Positions 10,334-21,544 are shown, counted from the first letter of the stretch. The stretch is 64,000 nucleotides of DNA from Thraustochytrium sp. TN22 (GCA_013306675.1 JABLUY010000127.1:42161-106160); one strand, 5' to 3'. Notes: generated from the sequence alone by a model not told the origin. Numbers and translations: made by a program.

Positions 10334-12607
10334 ATGGAGCGCAAGGCGGGCCGCGGCGGCGCGGCGGCCAAGGCGCCGGAGAAGTCCATCTTCATCTTCG
10401 GGCTCGGCTACGTGGGCACGCGGCTGGCCAACAAACTCGCGCAGCAGGGCTGGCGCGTGGGCGGCAGCGTGCGCGAGCTGGAGCTGGAGGACGAGGACTT
10501 CGCGGAGTTCTCGCCGGCCAAGGACCTGGACGAGCGCGTGGAGCGATGCCAGTTCCCGTTCCCGGAGGGTGCCGCGCTCGACGTGGAGGCGTGCAAGGCG
10601 TGGCTGCGCCCGTATGACAACCTGCTCTTCACGGCGCCCGTGGGCCGCGCGAGCGGCAAGGACCCTTTTCTAGGCGACCCGGTGCTGGGCCGTGCGCTCG
10701 TGGAGCTGGCCGAGGAGGGCGAGGTGGACTGGGCCGGCTATCTATCCACGACCTCGGTCTACGGCGACCACCAGGGCGCCTGGGTGGACGAGACCACGCC
10801 GCCCACGCCGCTGCTGTCGCGCGGCGAGCGTCGCCTCGACGTGGAGCGCGCCTTTCTCACGTCTGGGCTGCCGGCGCACATCTTCCGGCTGCCCGGCATC
10901 TATGGGCCGGGCCGCGGGCCGGTGGCGCGTCTGCGGCGCGGGCTCGCCTCGCACGTGGTCAAGGAGGGCCACGTGTTCTCGCGCGCACACGTCGATGACA
11001 TCGTGGGCGCCCTGGAGGCCTCGCTGGCCAAGCCTAACCCGGGCCGCGTCTACAACGTGGTCGACGACGAGCCGGAGATGTCGCATGTGGTGAACCAGTT
11101 CGCCTGCAAGGTCATGGGTCTGCGTGAGCCCAAAGTGCAAAACTATGAGGAGGCCAAGGACTCCATGAGCGCCATGCAGCGCAGCTTCTTCGCTGAGTGC
11201 AAGCGCGTCGGAAACAAGCGCCTTAAGGAGGAACTTGGCTACACGCTGCTCTACCCGAGCTACCGCGAGGGTGTGCAGGCGCAGGTGGAGGAGGAGCTCG
11301 CTGCTGGCTGGACCATCATCGAGCCTGAGGCTGCCAAGGAGGTTGCCGCCGACGCGCCGCCAGCGCCCGCGGCCGCCGGCGCCGGTGGCGCTGCCAGCAC
11401 CGGCTCCGAGGCCGCCTCGACGGCCCCCGGCGGAGAGCATGCCGTGGCGAAGTCAAGGAAGCGGCCCGAGGCGTCGAGCCGCGGCGGCGGCAGCAGCGGC
11501 AGCGGTAGCGGCGGGCATGGCGGCGTCTCGGGCGCGATCTACGGCCTCTTGAGCCGCGCGCGGGGCCTGCTGGCGACCTTCTCGCTGCTGGCCTGGGAGC
11601 GCGTGGCGCAGCCGCTCCACACGCTCGTGTGGAGCAGCCCGGTGGCGCCCTGGCTGGCGCGCGCGCTGCGCTTCGTCAGCCTCGGCTACCTGGTGCCGCG
11701 GCAGGCGCGCCAGCCCTGGCTGGCGCCTGGCGCGGCGCAGCCCACGACCTGTCTGCTCATCGACAACGGGAGTCTGCGCGCCGCCTCATACAAGCAGCTG
11801 CGCGTGCACGCCGGCAACCTGGAGGCGGAGCTGCGTCGCAGCGGTGTCGGCGGCGCTGAGGTGATCCCGGTCTCGGCGCGCTATAGCGACCGCATCGACC
11901 CGGCCGAGCTGGACGGCGAGCCAGCCCTCACGCTCGAGCCCACGCTCCAGCGCCTGGCGGAAGATGCCCAGGCCAAGGGCGAGGACCCGCCGCGTGTGCT
12001 TGCTGTGCCGTTCTTTCTTGGCCCGAGCCGCACCGTGACCGACTTTGTCCCAAAGCAGCTCTCCAACCTGCTCGGCGGTCGCGAGGGCGAAGACTGGGCC
12101 GTCGCGCCGGCGCTCGTCGCCTCGGATGGCCGCATCGCCGACATGCTCTGCGATGGCGTGCGCAAGGTCGCCTCGGAGCAGGGGATCAAGGTGCCGCTCC
12201 GCGTGCTCCTGGTCGACCACGGCTCGCCCGAGCGCGCCGTGAACCGCACGCGTCGCGCGCTTGCGGCGCAGATGCGCCGCCGCCTTGGCGCCGAGGCCGT
12301 CTGCGTCGTGGACTGCAGTATGGAGCGCCGCGAGGGCCCGGCGTACGCCTTCAACGATCCGCTCCTGGAAAACGTTTTTGGCCTCGGCGGCCTGGACGAG
12401 GGCCCCGTCGTGCTCGCCATGGCCTTTCTCGCGCCCGGCCGCCACGCCGGCGAGGGCGGCGACATCGCCGAGATCCTCGATGGCGTGCGTCGCGAGCACC
12501 CCCGCCTCGAGGTCTTCGCCACGCCCCTCCTCGGCGACGTCCAGCTCAACGCTCCCAAGCTCCTCCCCATCCTCCGCGACCGCTGCCTCCAGGCCCGCGC
12601 CCTCTAA
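10334..12607 (+). CDS. NAD(P)-binding SDR/epimerase-like domain fused to a CbiX-like (sirohydrochlorin chelatase family) domain
   Basis: Two-domain protein of 757 residues from the ATG at 10334 (aagATGG context). Residues about 18-300 form an extended SDR/nucleoside-diphosphate-sugar-epimerase-like Rossmann domain with GLGYVG (G23, G25, G28) and the strand STTSVYGD. A Gly/Ser/Ala-rich linker and a hydrophobic stretch follow. The C-terminal third is a class II chelatase (CbiX) double domain. Its second half carries VDHGS, with the family's metal-binding His, while the equivalent place in the first half reads IDNGS with Asn. Chelatases of this family insert Fe or Co into sirohydrochlorin for sirohaem or cobalamin. 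With one of the two His missing, activity is uncertain. The protein may act in tetrapyrrole or sirohaem metabolism. An upstream start at 10151 would add 61 residues. Confidence 0.82.
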   Translation: MERKAGRGGAAAKAPEKSIFIFGLGYVGTRLANKLAQQGWRVGGSVRELELEDEDFAEFSPAKDLDERVERCQFPFPEGAALDVEACKAWLRPYDNLLFTAPVGRASGKDPFLGDPVLGRALVELAEEGEVDWAGYLSTTSVYGDHQGAWVDETTPPTPLLSRGERRLDVERAFLTSGLPAHIFRLPGIYGPGRGPVARLRRGLASHVVKEGHVFSRAHVDDIVGALEASLAKPNPGRVYNVVDDEPEMSHVVNQFACKVMGLREPKVQNYEEAKDSMSAMQRSFFAECKRVGNKRLKEELGYTLLYPSYREGVQAQVEEELAAGWTIIEPEAAKEVAADAPPAPAAAGAGGAASTGSEAASTAPGGEHAVAKSRKRPEASSRGGGSSGSGSGGHGGVSGAIYGLLSRARGLLATFSLLAWERVAQPLHTLVWSSPVAPWLARALRFVSLGYLVPRQARQPWLAPGAAQPTTCLLIDNGSLRAASYKQLRVHAGNLEAELRRSGVGGAEVIPVSARYSDRIDPAELDGEPALTLEPTLQRLAEDAQAKGEDPPRVLAVPFFLGPSRTVTDFVPKQLSNLLGGREGEDWAVAPALVASDGRIADMLCDGVRKVASEQGIKVPLRVLLVDHGSPERAVNRTRRALAAQMRRRLGAEAVCVVDCSMERREGPAYAFNDPLLENVFGLGGLDEGPVVLAMAFLAPGRHAGEGGDIAEILDGVRREHPRLEVFATPLLGDVQLNAPKLLPILRDRCLQARAL

Positions 12608-13975
12608 CGCCTGCGCGGCGCGCGCGCGCGTGAGGTTCGAGTAATAGTAGCTTTCAGAGAAGTAGGCCGCCAACTTGAAGTAGACCAAGTCCGGGAAGAT
12701 GACGATGACCACGCTTGAGACGCTGCTGCTGCTGCTACTGCTCAGGCTGGCTGCAGCAGGGAGCAAGTCAAGTTGTGATCTTGCTTGCTTAACTTACTAC
12801 CCGCCAGTCGCCAGGCTGCCTTACGTACGGTCACGTTAATAAAAAACGTTTCCAGCAAGTCGTCCGGCGACACTCCGGACGGAGTCCGATCAACCAATCC
12901 TTCTACCCGCCACAAGTGCGCCAAGTGCGCAGCTGCGGCTGCTCGCCGTGGTTCGCGCAGGCCCCGCTCCGCGCTGGCCGTCGCGCGTGATGAGGATGCC
13001 CGCCACTGCACTACTAGCGGCGGAGGTATGCGCTCGTCGACGGACGCTCCGCAGCAAGCTTCTGATCGCGGCCCTTTCGTAGCTCCGGCGCCCGGCCGCA
13101 GGTTGGTCGGCTGACCGTCGGCTTGCCACTCGCCGCGCGCTTGCCAAACGCAGCGCGCGCCACAGCCTGGCCGCTGGCGGCTCCTCCTCTCTAGCTTCCT
13201 GCACCGGGTGCACCCGCGCCACGCGCCTTTTGGCGGCAGACTCGTCGGTGTCGTCACGGCGCGAGCAGCCAGTGCCCCAGCGCCACCAGCCAAAAGGCAC
13301 CCGTCATCAAACTCTGCGCCGTGCGACACGACTCGCACACGACACGGCTCGGCAGTACTTCGCTGTGGCCACTTGGGGTAAGTTATTAGTAGACGTCCAA
13401 CGTTAGTTACTTCGCTGTCAGCCTGCTGCCAGAGCAAGGCTTCTTCGCGCAGCCCCGGGCCTTTCAGACAGGTTCGAGAGCCTCTCGCCTCGTGTAGGAC
13501 ACCCGGGCCCAGAGCCAGCCATCATCACCTGGCCGAAGCTTCTTCGAAGGAAACACAGTGCGTGCGTGGGTGAGTGAGTGAGTGCTGCTCGGCCTCGATT
13601 GTTCTGTGGTGCCACTCGCTCGCTCGCCGCCCACCTCGCCTCGCCGTGCTCTACTAGCTAGAGCACCGACGGCCAGCCCAGCCCAGGCGCGACGGCGCCT
13701 GGCACGACAGCAACGCCAGCCACGGCTCGCGCCGGCCGCCCTGGCGCCCGCGCCCGCGCCCGCCAGCGCCCTCGCTCGCTCGCTCGCTCGCGGCGCCTCG
13801 AACTTGGCTTGGACATTACGGGGACCCGCTGGAGGCGTCCCCGCGGCGGCGCGTGCAGCGGCGGCGGCGCGACAGCACAAGGCGCGCGCGGCGGGCACGC
13901 GCGCGAGCTCGATCAAAGCCGCTCGCTGGTCGCGCGGGCGCGCTTGCGGCGGCGCGGCGGGGCCGGCGCGGCGCG
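12608..13975. other. Intergenic region, no gene seen
   Basis: This 1.37-kb stretch lies between two genes on the same strand. It includes a (CTCG)n tetranucleotide tract at about 13773-13793 and G+C-rich sequence just before the next start codon. I see no coding signal. It probably carries the 3' UTR of the SDR-CbiX gene and the promoter of the channel gene. Confidence 0.5.
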
Positions 13976-16900
13976 ATGTCGGACGGGCGGTCGGCGCGCA
14001 GCAGCGCGTCGCGCAGCAGCATGGCGCGCAGCAGCATGGCGCGCAGCGAGGCGGGCCTGGGCGGGGGCGCCGAGGAGGAGGAGGTGCACGACGGCGTGGC
14101 CGTGGCGGAGGCCGTGGCGTCCGCCGAGCCCGTGGGCGTGGCCGAGGTCGTGGAGGAGGCCCCCGTGGCGAGGCGGGCCGCCGGAGGCCGCGCGTCGGCG
14201 CCCGAGCGGACGCTGGAGGAGACGGCGCGCATCATGCCGGCGTCGCGCAGCAGGACAGGCGGCAGGCCGAGGTCCCCCTTCGCGCAGACGCAGCGAAGGC
14301 CGACGCTGGCGCTGCTCACGAGCGCGCAGCGCCAGGCGCTGGCAGCGGAGACCGGCGCCGGCCCGCAGGAGGAGGAGGAGGGGGAGGGGGAGGACATGGA
14401 CGGGCTGCCCGAGCCGGAGGGCTATGGCAGCACCGCGGGCTCGCGGCAGTCCATCGGCTTCGACGCGTGGAAGCGCGAGAGCCTGGTGGCCGCGCTGCGG
14501 CGCGCCGGGATCTACGCGCCGGCCAAGGCGACCAAGGCGCAGCTCGTGGACCTGGCCCGCCAGCGCTTTGACCCGGCCGATACGGACCTGCCCGTGGACG
14601 GCAGCGGCCAGGCCGTGCGGTACACCTCGCGGCTCACGGGCACGCGCTACGTGCAGTCGTCGACGATGAGCGACGACCTGCGGCCCAGTAGTGTGCCCCG
14701 CGCCGCCAGTCTGTACTATTCGGACGGGGCCGCGGTCGTCTCCACGGAAGGCAGCATGCACCGCGCGCCGCCGTCCAACCTGCGCCGCATGCGCAGCCTT
14801 AGCCAGGACGACCTGCAGACCGAGCTGCAGGAGCTCGAGGCGGACATGGACCTGGAGGACCTGGACTTGACCTCCGAGGGCGCCTTGCAGGCGTCGCTCG
14901 ACCGTCGCATGCGGATCGAGTTCTCCGAGCCCTCGCTCCGCAAGGCCCGGGCCTTTGCCGACATGCACCATCCGCGCACGCGCGAGGGCAAGCCGTACCC
15001 GATTTGCGGCACGCATACCGGTCACCACTGCCCGGACCTGGGCTACTTTGGGAATGCCATCTTTTGCTGGTCGCGCCCCGAGTCCGAGCTCTCGCGCTAC
15101 GGCGCCGGCGTCAGCCTCTACTTCAAGTGGCTCAAGTGGCTTGGCTCCATGTTCCTCCTCCTCAGCGTCATCGTTATGCCGCAACTCTACCTCAATATTG
15201 CGGCCTTTGAAGGGACGGTGGGCTCCGGCATTGGCGCCTTCGAGGCCACGACGGTGGCCAGCCTCGCCAGCGCCAACCTCAACTCGACGCTCGTGAAGAC
15301 CGACGCGACCTTCTCTGGGCTTGGCGTCTACATCGTGCAGCCCTTTGTCAACTGCGACGCCAGCTGTGAGGTGGACCGCCGCTCGCTCGGCTACCTCTAC
15401 ATGGGCATCAACTTCACCGTCATCGGGGTATTTCTCATCGGCGTAAGCTACCTCACGCTCTTCGAGGACCGCGAGAAGCACCTCATTGCCAAAAAGACGC
15501 TTACCGTCGACGAGTACTCGGTGCAAGTGGTGCGCGTGCCGCCCGGCACCACCGAGGAGAACCTGCAGCAGTTCTTTTCAGAGATTACCGGCGAGCCCGT
15601 GCACGAGGTCATCATCGGCTACAACAGCGGCCACCTCATCAGCCTCTACATGAAGCGCGGCAAGTTCATCCACAAGCTCTGGAAGGCCGCCTCGCGCGTC
15701 TACGCGGCCCGCGACAAGTTCGCGCGCGCCGAGGCCGCCGCCATGGACGCCGCCGTGGTGGAACACCGCCGCATCATCGAGGAGGACCTTGAGCTCGGCT
15801 CGCGCTCCTCGCTGCGCCGCTCCGTGGCGCGATCCGTCGCCGGCTCCACGGCGCTGCCCATCTCGCCCGTGCGCCGCTCCGAGTCGGTGGAGTCCTTTGG
15901 CGTGCACAGCATCGAGCCGGAGGACCTCATGTCCTTCGTGCGCGTCCGCAAGGCCTTCGCGAAGCGCGTCGAGAGACTCGGCCTCGTGCAAAACGAGCTG
16001 CGCCGCGCCGTCGCCAACTATGACAAGCTCTACGCAGAGTACGAGGACATTGACGCGGAGCGCCGCGACATCGAGTTCGGAGACACTCCGGTCACCGCCT
16101 TTGTAACCTTCGAGACACAGGTCGGCTACCTGCGCTGCCTGGACCTCTACGCGGATGGCGAGCGCTCAAAGGAGCACGTGCTCTTCCTCGACACGTCCAT
16201 CCGTGTGCGCCCCGCGCCTCCGCCCTCCACCATCATCTGGGAGAACTTCGACTACGGCTGGTGGCCGCGCTTCTTCCGCCGGGTCTTCACCACGCTGCTC
16301 GTGTTTTGCGTGCTTCTCGTCTCCATCGGCGCCACGTACTCTTTTGCCATCGTGCGCGAGGTCGTCAAGACCGAGCTCACCTCGACGCAGTGCATCCTGC
16401 CCGCGAACTCCACGATCGAGGACCTCGAGGACGCCATCGCCTCCACGACGAACCAGACGCTCCTCGAGGAACTCAACAGCATGTACCTCGACTGCAAGTG
16501 CGGTCTCTCCACCATGTCCGAGGTCGGCTCCGCCGCGCTCAACAAGGATGACCCGTGCTACTACTACTGGAGCGACAAGGCCCCGCTCTTCGCCTATACC
16601 TTCCTGATCTCCGGTGTCATCGCCGCAACCAACTTTGGCATCCGCCTCGTGCAGGGCAAGTTCGTCAAGTTTGAGAAGCACCACTCGCTCATTCGCATGC
16701 AAGTCTCGCTCTCGCGCCGTATCCTCATCACGCTCATCTTCAACACCGGCCTCGTCATCTTCCTCGTCAACGAGGACTTTAGCCTCGTTGGCCTCGACGC
16801 TGTCAACGATATCTCCGGCCTCGAGGGCTACCACGACTTCTCCGCCACATGGTACGCCGACGTCGGCCTTCACATCATCCTCATCATGCTGCTTAACGTC

Positions 16901-17767
16901 TTCGCGCCCCAGGCCTTTGTTTTTCTGGAGTACATGCTCAACATGTGCATCAAGCGCAACCTGCGCTGCCGCAAACCTACCTCGCAGCGCGAGCTCAACG
17001 AGTGGCTCACCGGCCCCACCTTTTTGCTGCACTACCGCGTAGCACAGAACCTCATGACCGTCTTCGTGACCTTCCTCTACGGTCCGGGCCTGCCCATCCT
17101 CTACCCGATAGCCGCGGTCGCCTTCATCTTCTACTACTGGACCGACAAGTTCTTTTTGCTGCGCTACTACCGCACGCCGCCGCGCTACGACAGCCGCATC
17201 TGGACGCACTTCGCCTCCAGCGCGCTCTTTATCGCCATCATCCCCAACCTCATCTTCGCCATCTGGATGTACTCCACGCCGGGGCTTTTCTGGTTCGTCA
17301 ACGCGGACGGCGAGAACGAGGACGCGACCGACCTCGGCTACTTCGGCAACGCTGTGGACTTCATCTTCCGCACCAAGGCTGGGGATTCCGCCTTCAAGCG
17401 CGAGCTCAACGAGCGCGTCACGCTGCCCTTTATCCTTCCATTCATCGCCTTCCTCATCTCCTACGTGGCTCTCTTCTCCCTGCTGCGCCTCTCGCGCCGC
17501 TTCCGCCGCTTCCTCATGGCTGTCATGGACCTCATCTCCTGCGGCTTCGTTCACAAACACTTTGTCAACCGCGTCAACCTCCATCCGCCCATCTCCTATG
17601 CCAAGCGCCGCGGCATTATCAGCGGCCTGCCGTCGTACAACCTCCTGCGCAACCCCATCTACGCCAACGCTTTCGGCATCGACGGCCGCTACGCCCACGA
17701 GCACCCAGCCGGCGGCCACATGCGCGAGGTCACTGTCAACCACATCCCCACCATCCCCACCATTTGA
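13976..17767 (+). CDS. OSCA/TMEM63 (CSC1-like) mechanosensitive cation-channel family protein
   Basis: Predicted 1,263-residue polytopic membrane protein from the ATG at 13976. The cytosolic N-terminus is acidic and Arg/Ser-rich. Residues about 163-197 resemble a SAP/HeH-type helix-extended-helix motif. A first membrane span (WLKWLGSMFLLLSVIVMP) and another near residue 485 precede a large cytosolic domain with an RRM-like strand (TAFVTFETQ). This leads into the family hallmark PPSTIIWENF, then a cluster of about eight or nine hydrophobic segments that matches the 7TM region of OSCA/TMEM63 proteins. These channels conduct Ca2+ and other cations in response to osmotic or mechanical stress. The motif DLGYFGNA occurs twice (D354 and D1119). 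The C-terminus is short and His/Pro-rich. The family call is firm; channel activity is by homology. Confidence 0.88.
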   Translation: MSDGRSARSSASRSSMARSSMARSEAGLGGGAEEEEVHDGVAVAEAVASAEPVGVAEVVEEAPVARRAAGGRASAPERTLEETARIMPASRSRTGGRPRSPFAQTQRRPTLALLTSAQRQALAAETGAGPQEEEEGEGEDMDGLPEPEGYGSTAGSRQSIGFDAWKRESLVAALRRAGIYAPAKATKAQLVDLARQRFDPADTDLPVDGSGQAVRYTSRLTGTRYVQSSTMSDDLRPSSVPRAASLYYSDGAAVVSTEGSMHRAPPSNLRRMRSLSQDDLQTELQELEADMDLEDLDLTSEGALQASLDRRMRIEFSEPSLRKARAFADMHHPRTREGKPYPICGTHTGHHCPDLGYFGNAIFCWSRPESELSRYGAGVSLYFKWLKWLGSMFLLLSVIVMPQLYLNIAAFEGTVGSGIGAFEATTVASLASANLNSTLVKTDATFSGLGVYIVQPFVNCDASCEVDRRSLGYLYMGINFTVIGVFLIGVSYLTLFEDREKHLIAKKTLTVDEYSVQVVRVPPGTTEENLQQFFSEITGEPVHEVIIGYNSGHLISLYMKRGKFIHKLWKAASRVYAARDKFARAEAAAMDAAVVEHRRIIEEDLELGSRSSLRRSVARSVAGSTALPISPVRRSESVESFGVHSIEPEDLMSFVRVRKAFAKRVERLGLVQNELRRAVANYDKLYAEYEDIDAERRDIEFGDTPVTAFVTFETQVGYLRCLDLYADGERSKEHVLFLDTSIRVRPAPPPSTIIWENFDYGWWPRFFRRVFTTLLVFCVLLVSIGATYSFAIVREVVKTELTSTQCILPANSTIEDLEDAIASTTNQTLLEELNSMYLDCKCGLSTMSEVGSAALNKDDPCYYYWSDKAPLFAYTFLISGVIAATNFGIRLVQGKFVKFEKHHSLIRMQVSLSRRILITLIFNTGLVIFLVNEDFSLVGLDAVNDISGLEGYHDFSATWYADVGLHIILIMLLNVFAPQAFVFLEYMLNMCIKRNLRCRKPTSQRELNEWLTGPTFLLHYRVAQNLMTVFVTFLYGPGLPILYPIAAVAFIFYYWTDKFFLLRYYRTPPRYDSRIWTHFASSALFIAIIPNLIFAIWMYSTPGLFWFVNADGENEDATDLGYFGNAVDFIFRTKAGDSAFKRELNERVTLPFILPFIAFLISYVALFSLLRLSRRFRRFLMAVMDLISCGFVHKHFVNRVNLHPPISYAKRRGIISGLPSYNLLRNPIYANAFGIDGRYAHEHPAGGHMREVTVNHIPTIPTI

Positions 17768-18412
17768 TGTCTGTTTCCCCGCCACACCTCAGCTCCTCAG
17801 GCTCTCTTCCACTCTGATTGATTTAGTAGTAGTCACCACCCGCCGGCCGCGCTCGCGCGCCTCTCGTCGGTAACCCTCAACCCGCGGCACATGTAGTTTT
17901 CTCCTCCACTGCACGCCGCGCTTCGGACACGTACACTTGCTCTCATCACAGGCTGCAGCTGCACGCGATGCTCGCCCTGCGGTCCTCGGGCCGTGCATCA
18001 GGGCGCCGCCGCCGGCCGTCGCCTCCTCCAGGCCTGCGACCCCCGGACCTCCAGCTTTCTCTTGGGCCTTTTCCGTCATTCCCCATTTATCTATCTATCG
18101 AGGTCGTCTTTCTCCTCCTCCTTCTCCTCCTCGCTCTCCTCCTCCTCCTCCTCCTCCTCCTCCTCCTCCTCCTTCTGCTGCTTCTGCTTCTCCTTGTGGT
18201 GCGCCTCGCGCTCGTCCCAGACCTTCAACGCACGCCGCGACCGCGCAGCCGGCCGGCCGTGCGGCGACCGCGCACGGCGGGCGCGCGAGCCGCGCCGCTC
18301 GGGGCCGCGCCGTCGCCCGCGCCGAGGGCGCGAGCGAGCGAGCGAGCGAGCGAGGGCGAGAGACCGCGCGGCGCGGCGAAGGGCCGGCCTGGCCGTGCCC
18401 AGGGTCGCCGCC
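17768..18412. other. Intergenic/5' UTR region with CTC tract
   Basis: No gene was recognised. A long (CTC)n tract occupies about 18115-18175, and a (GAGC)n tetranucleotide run lies at about 18330-18354 just before the next start codon, probably in its 5' UTR. Leucine-rich open frames here come only from the CTC repeat. Confidence 0.5.
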
Positions 18413-21333
18413 ATGGACGCGGGCCCGAACCTGCAGCTGCAGCGCCAGACCACGGCGGCGGGCCGCGACGAAGTGCTGTCCGTGACGGGCTTCCGGCGCA
18501 CGCTCGAGGCCGCGCGCGGCATCCGGGTCCCCTTCTCCAAGTACGTGCACGGGAGCGGCGGGTGGGGCCAGGACGCGAGTACGGACGCCCTCGAAGAGAG
18601 GCAGGTACGAGGCCGGCGAAGCGAGGATGGGAAATGACTGACACGTCGCGCAGAGGCAGCCGCAAACGACCGCTCGCGAAGCGCAAGTGGCTCGAGGTCG
18701 GCGTCAATGAGGCCGGCTACTGCGTGCTCCGGTACTTTCGGCGCGGGACCGACGCGCAGCACGAGGCCGAGTACAACCTGATGGGGCCCAATGTGGCGCT
18801 GGAGCGCTCCGAGGACTCCAAGCAGGACGCCATGTACCGCTACTGCATCTCGCTGAGCGGGCCGCATCTAAAGAACAAGGACCTCCGCGAGGTTGGCGCG
18901 CCGCTGCACCTGTACATTGCCTCGCAGCGCGACGAGCGGCTCATGCTGAACGCCATTCAGGCGCTCATCGTCTCGGCGCTCCCGGATGGCGTCTGCAAGT
19001 TTTCACCCGAGGTGCGCGGCACCTTTCCGCGCCGCCTGCCCGGCCCGGACGAGCTCAGCGCCGCGGACGCCGACACGCTCTCGGTGCACAGCGACCAGAG
19101 CGCGTCCTCGCTCTCGTCCCTGCGCCGCCGCCTCAGCTTCCGCCCGCCCATGTTCCGCTCCGCGAAGCAGCGCCACAGCCCCCCCGGCGGTCCGCGCGTG
19201 CGGCGCCCCAGCGACCCGGGCCTGCCGGCCTTTTCGCCCACGCGCAGCGCCGAGTTCGCCTACCGGGGCCACGGTGAGCAGCTGCAGCAGCTTCCCGCAG
19301 TCCGCGTCGAGGACGACGCGAGCCTGCGCGACCTGCGCACGGTCGCGCAGTGCTGCCAGTTCCTCTTCGACTGCATTGACCTGCGCGCGCCCACCCTCTT
19401 TCGCACGCTCGACACCGCCTCGGCTGCCGAGGCGCGGGCCTTCGTCGAGGCCACAGCCTCCGCGCCGCGCCCAAACCTGCAGGGTCGCTCCGCGCCCTTT
19501 GTCGCCGACGTCCTGGCCATCACGCTCAAGGGCATGAAGGGCGGTCTCGTTCCGGACGACGTCTTCTTCCGCTACCAGACGGCGCTCGACACGCTCACCA
19601 GCCTCGGCCTCGACAAGAGCAACTCGCAGCCTGGAGCGCAGGCCGCTGCCAAGGTGGTCTCCATGCTCTCCATCGAGCGCGCTTTCGTGCTGCGCGACCT
19701 CGTGCACTTGTACAAGCGCACGGCGCGCTCCGACGCGGACAAGCTCGGCTTCTGCTGCGCCACCGCGGCTCTCGTTGTGCACTCGCTGCAGAGCTATGTC
19801 CTCGATTCGGCCGATCATCCGCACGGCGTCTTGGAAGCCGCCTATGTCGACGTCTACGAGACTCTCCTGGACACGCTGAAATCGCCCATCTCTGGCGAGC
19901 CCATCTTCGAGGACGTTCTGTGCACGGAGCCCGCCGCCGACCGCATCACGGCGTTGTGCAGCGGCATCCCGTCCAACTTTCCACCCGTGCCTGTGCGCAC
20001 GCCCAATGGGGAAGAGGATGAAGCTGGATTCGATGCTGCCGCAGAGCTCAGCGACGAATTTGATCTCGATCACGACCACGATGACCGCGACAATGAAGAC
20101 GATGACCAGACGAGGCCCAGCAGCGGCTGGAGCGCGCTGCAGCACGAGCCAGAGAAGCGCGACGACGACCGCGAGGAAGCCAAGGCGCGGGAGACGGTGG
20201 CCAAAGTCCGGCAGGCGACAGCCATTGCTGGCAGCGTGCGCGAGGCAATCTGGGACGGGTCGCCACCAGCGGAGGACTCGCCAGGTACGACGGCCATTCA
20301 GGACGCCTCGCCGGGCGCGACGGCTGGTGCGACGGCCACAGGCGCCGGGGCTGCCGCGGCAACGGCGAGGAGCGCGGCCGGTGTAGGCGCGGGAGCAGCT
20401 GCGGCGCTCGGCGTCACCGTCGCCGTCCTCGGCGCCCCGACAGCGAGCAGAGAGAGGGAAGAAACGCCAAGCCCGACGGCGGCGCCGCTGCGGCGCGAGC
20501 CGAGCCCTGCGTCCTCGCTGCCCCCTCGCACGCCGAGCCCCAGCGACACGGCGGAGGCGCTCCAGCAGGCGTTGGAGCGCATGGCGCAAGCGCGCCAGCA
20601 CAGCACGAGCGAGCTGGAGGTCCGCTCGCTCGGCGGCGCGGACGAGTCGCGCGAGGAGCGCCTGCGCCGACTTATCCAGTGGTACGGTTCGCGCCTCGCG
20701 TCCACGCCCAACTCGCGCAACGCGGAGCTGTGGAAGCGCGAGATCCGGACGCTCCGTGCCGAGCTGGAGTCTCTGGAGTCGCCGCCGGACCAGAACCGCG
20801 AGGACCTCGTGAGCGAGGTCCGCTCTCTCTGGCAGCGGTCTCGCGAGAGCACGGCCGATGCGCTCATCCGCAACAGCAGCGCCCGACGTGGCCGGGAGCG
20901 CCTCGAGAACGACCCCTACCTGCGGCATCCAATGGCTGCCTTGGACGCCTCAGATGAGCTTCTGCGCAAGGTCTTGACGGAGGCCACCGACCTGAGTGAG
21001 GCCAGGGGCGGCGCGGGCGAGGACGGCGCTCCCGTGGAGGGACTGCTGGTCGACATGCTCGCGGAGATCGCGCAGCTCCGCCTAGAGCTGAACGAGTACC
21101 AGCGCGGCGTCGTGCAGCGCACGCAAGAGAAGGCTCGCGACTTCGAGGCCGCCTTCCTCGGTAAGGCGAGCCCACGGCAACCGCCGCAGGCGCGCCCTCC
21201 CGCGGCCACGCCGCCACCGCAACATTTGCGCAAGGCGTCCTCGTCTCCTGGTGACGACCAGAGGGTCTCACCGCAGACGACGACTTCAATCTGGTCGCGC
21301 TTCATCAACCACGCTGCACCGACGGCCTCCTGA
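18413..21333 (+). CDS. Putative PH-like / RhoGAP-like regulatory protein, two exons
   Basis: Exon 1 is 18413-18540, starting at gccgccATGG. A 113-bp intron (18541-18653) has a GTACGT donor, a TGACTGAC branch-like site and a GCGCAG acceptor. Exon 2 is 18654-21333; together they encode 935 residues. The junction makes FSKGSRKR then KRKWLEVGV, which resembles the first strands of a PH-like domain. The segment LRDLRTVAQCCQFLF to about FCCATAALVV has the helix pattern of a divergent RhoGAP domain: a hydrophobic LAITLKGMKGGL helix, then ERAFVLRDLVHLYKRTA. The usual arginine finger is not obvious. After an acidic and alanine-rich linker, the C-terminal third is a charged, coiled-coil-like region. 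A role in Rho-type GTPase regulation is an inference from these patterns; the gene itself is secure. Confidence 0.72.
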
Positions 21334-21544
21334 CGAATGTCCAAATGTCTGTACCTAAGGGGGGTAATTGTCGTTTTCATTTAGGCCACCAAATTTAGCC
21401 CAGGATGGTGCCTGAGCCAATCAAATCCCTGACGAATCGACGGCGCAGGGCGCAGGCTTGGGCCGACGGCGCGCGGGCTTGGGGCGCGGAGCAGGGCGCA
21501 GGGCCGGGCGGGGCAAGACTTCCCCGATAGTCGACGCCGAGAGC

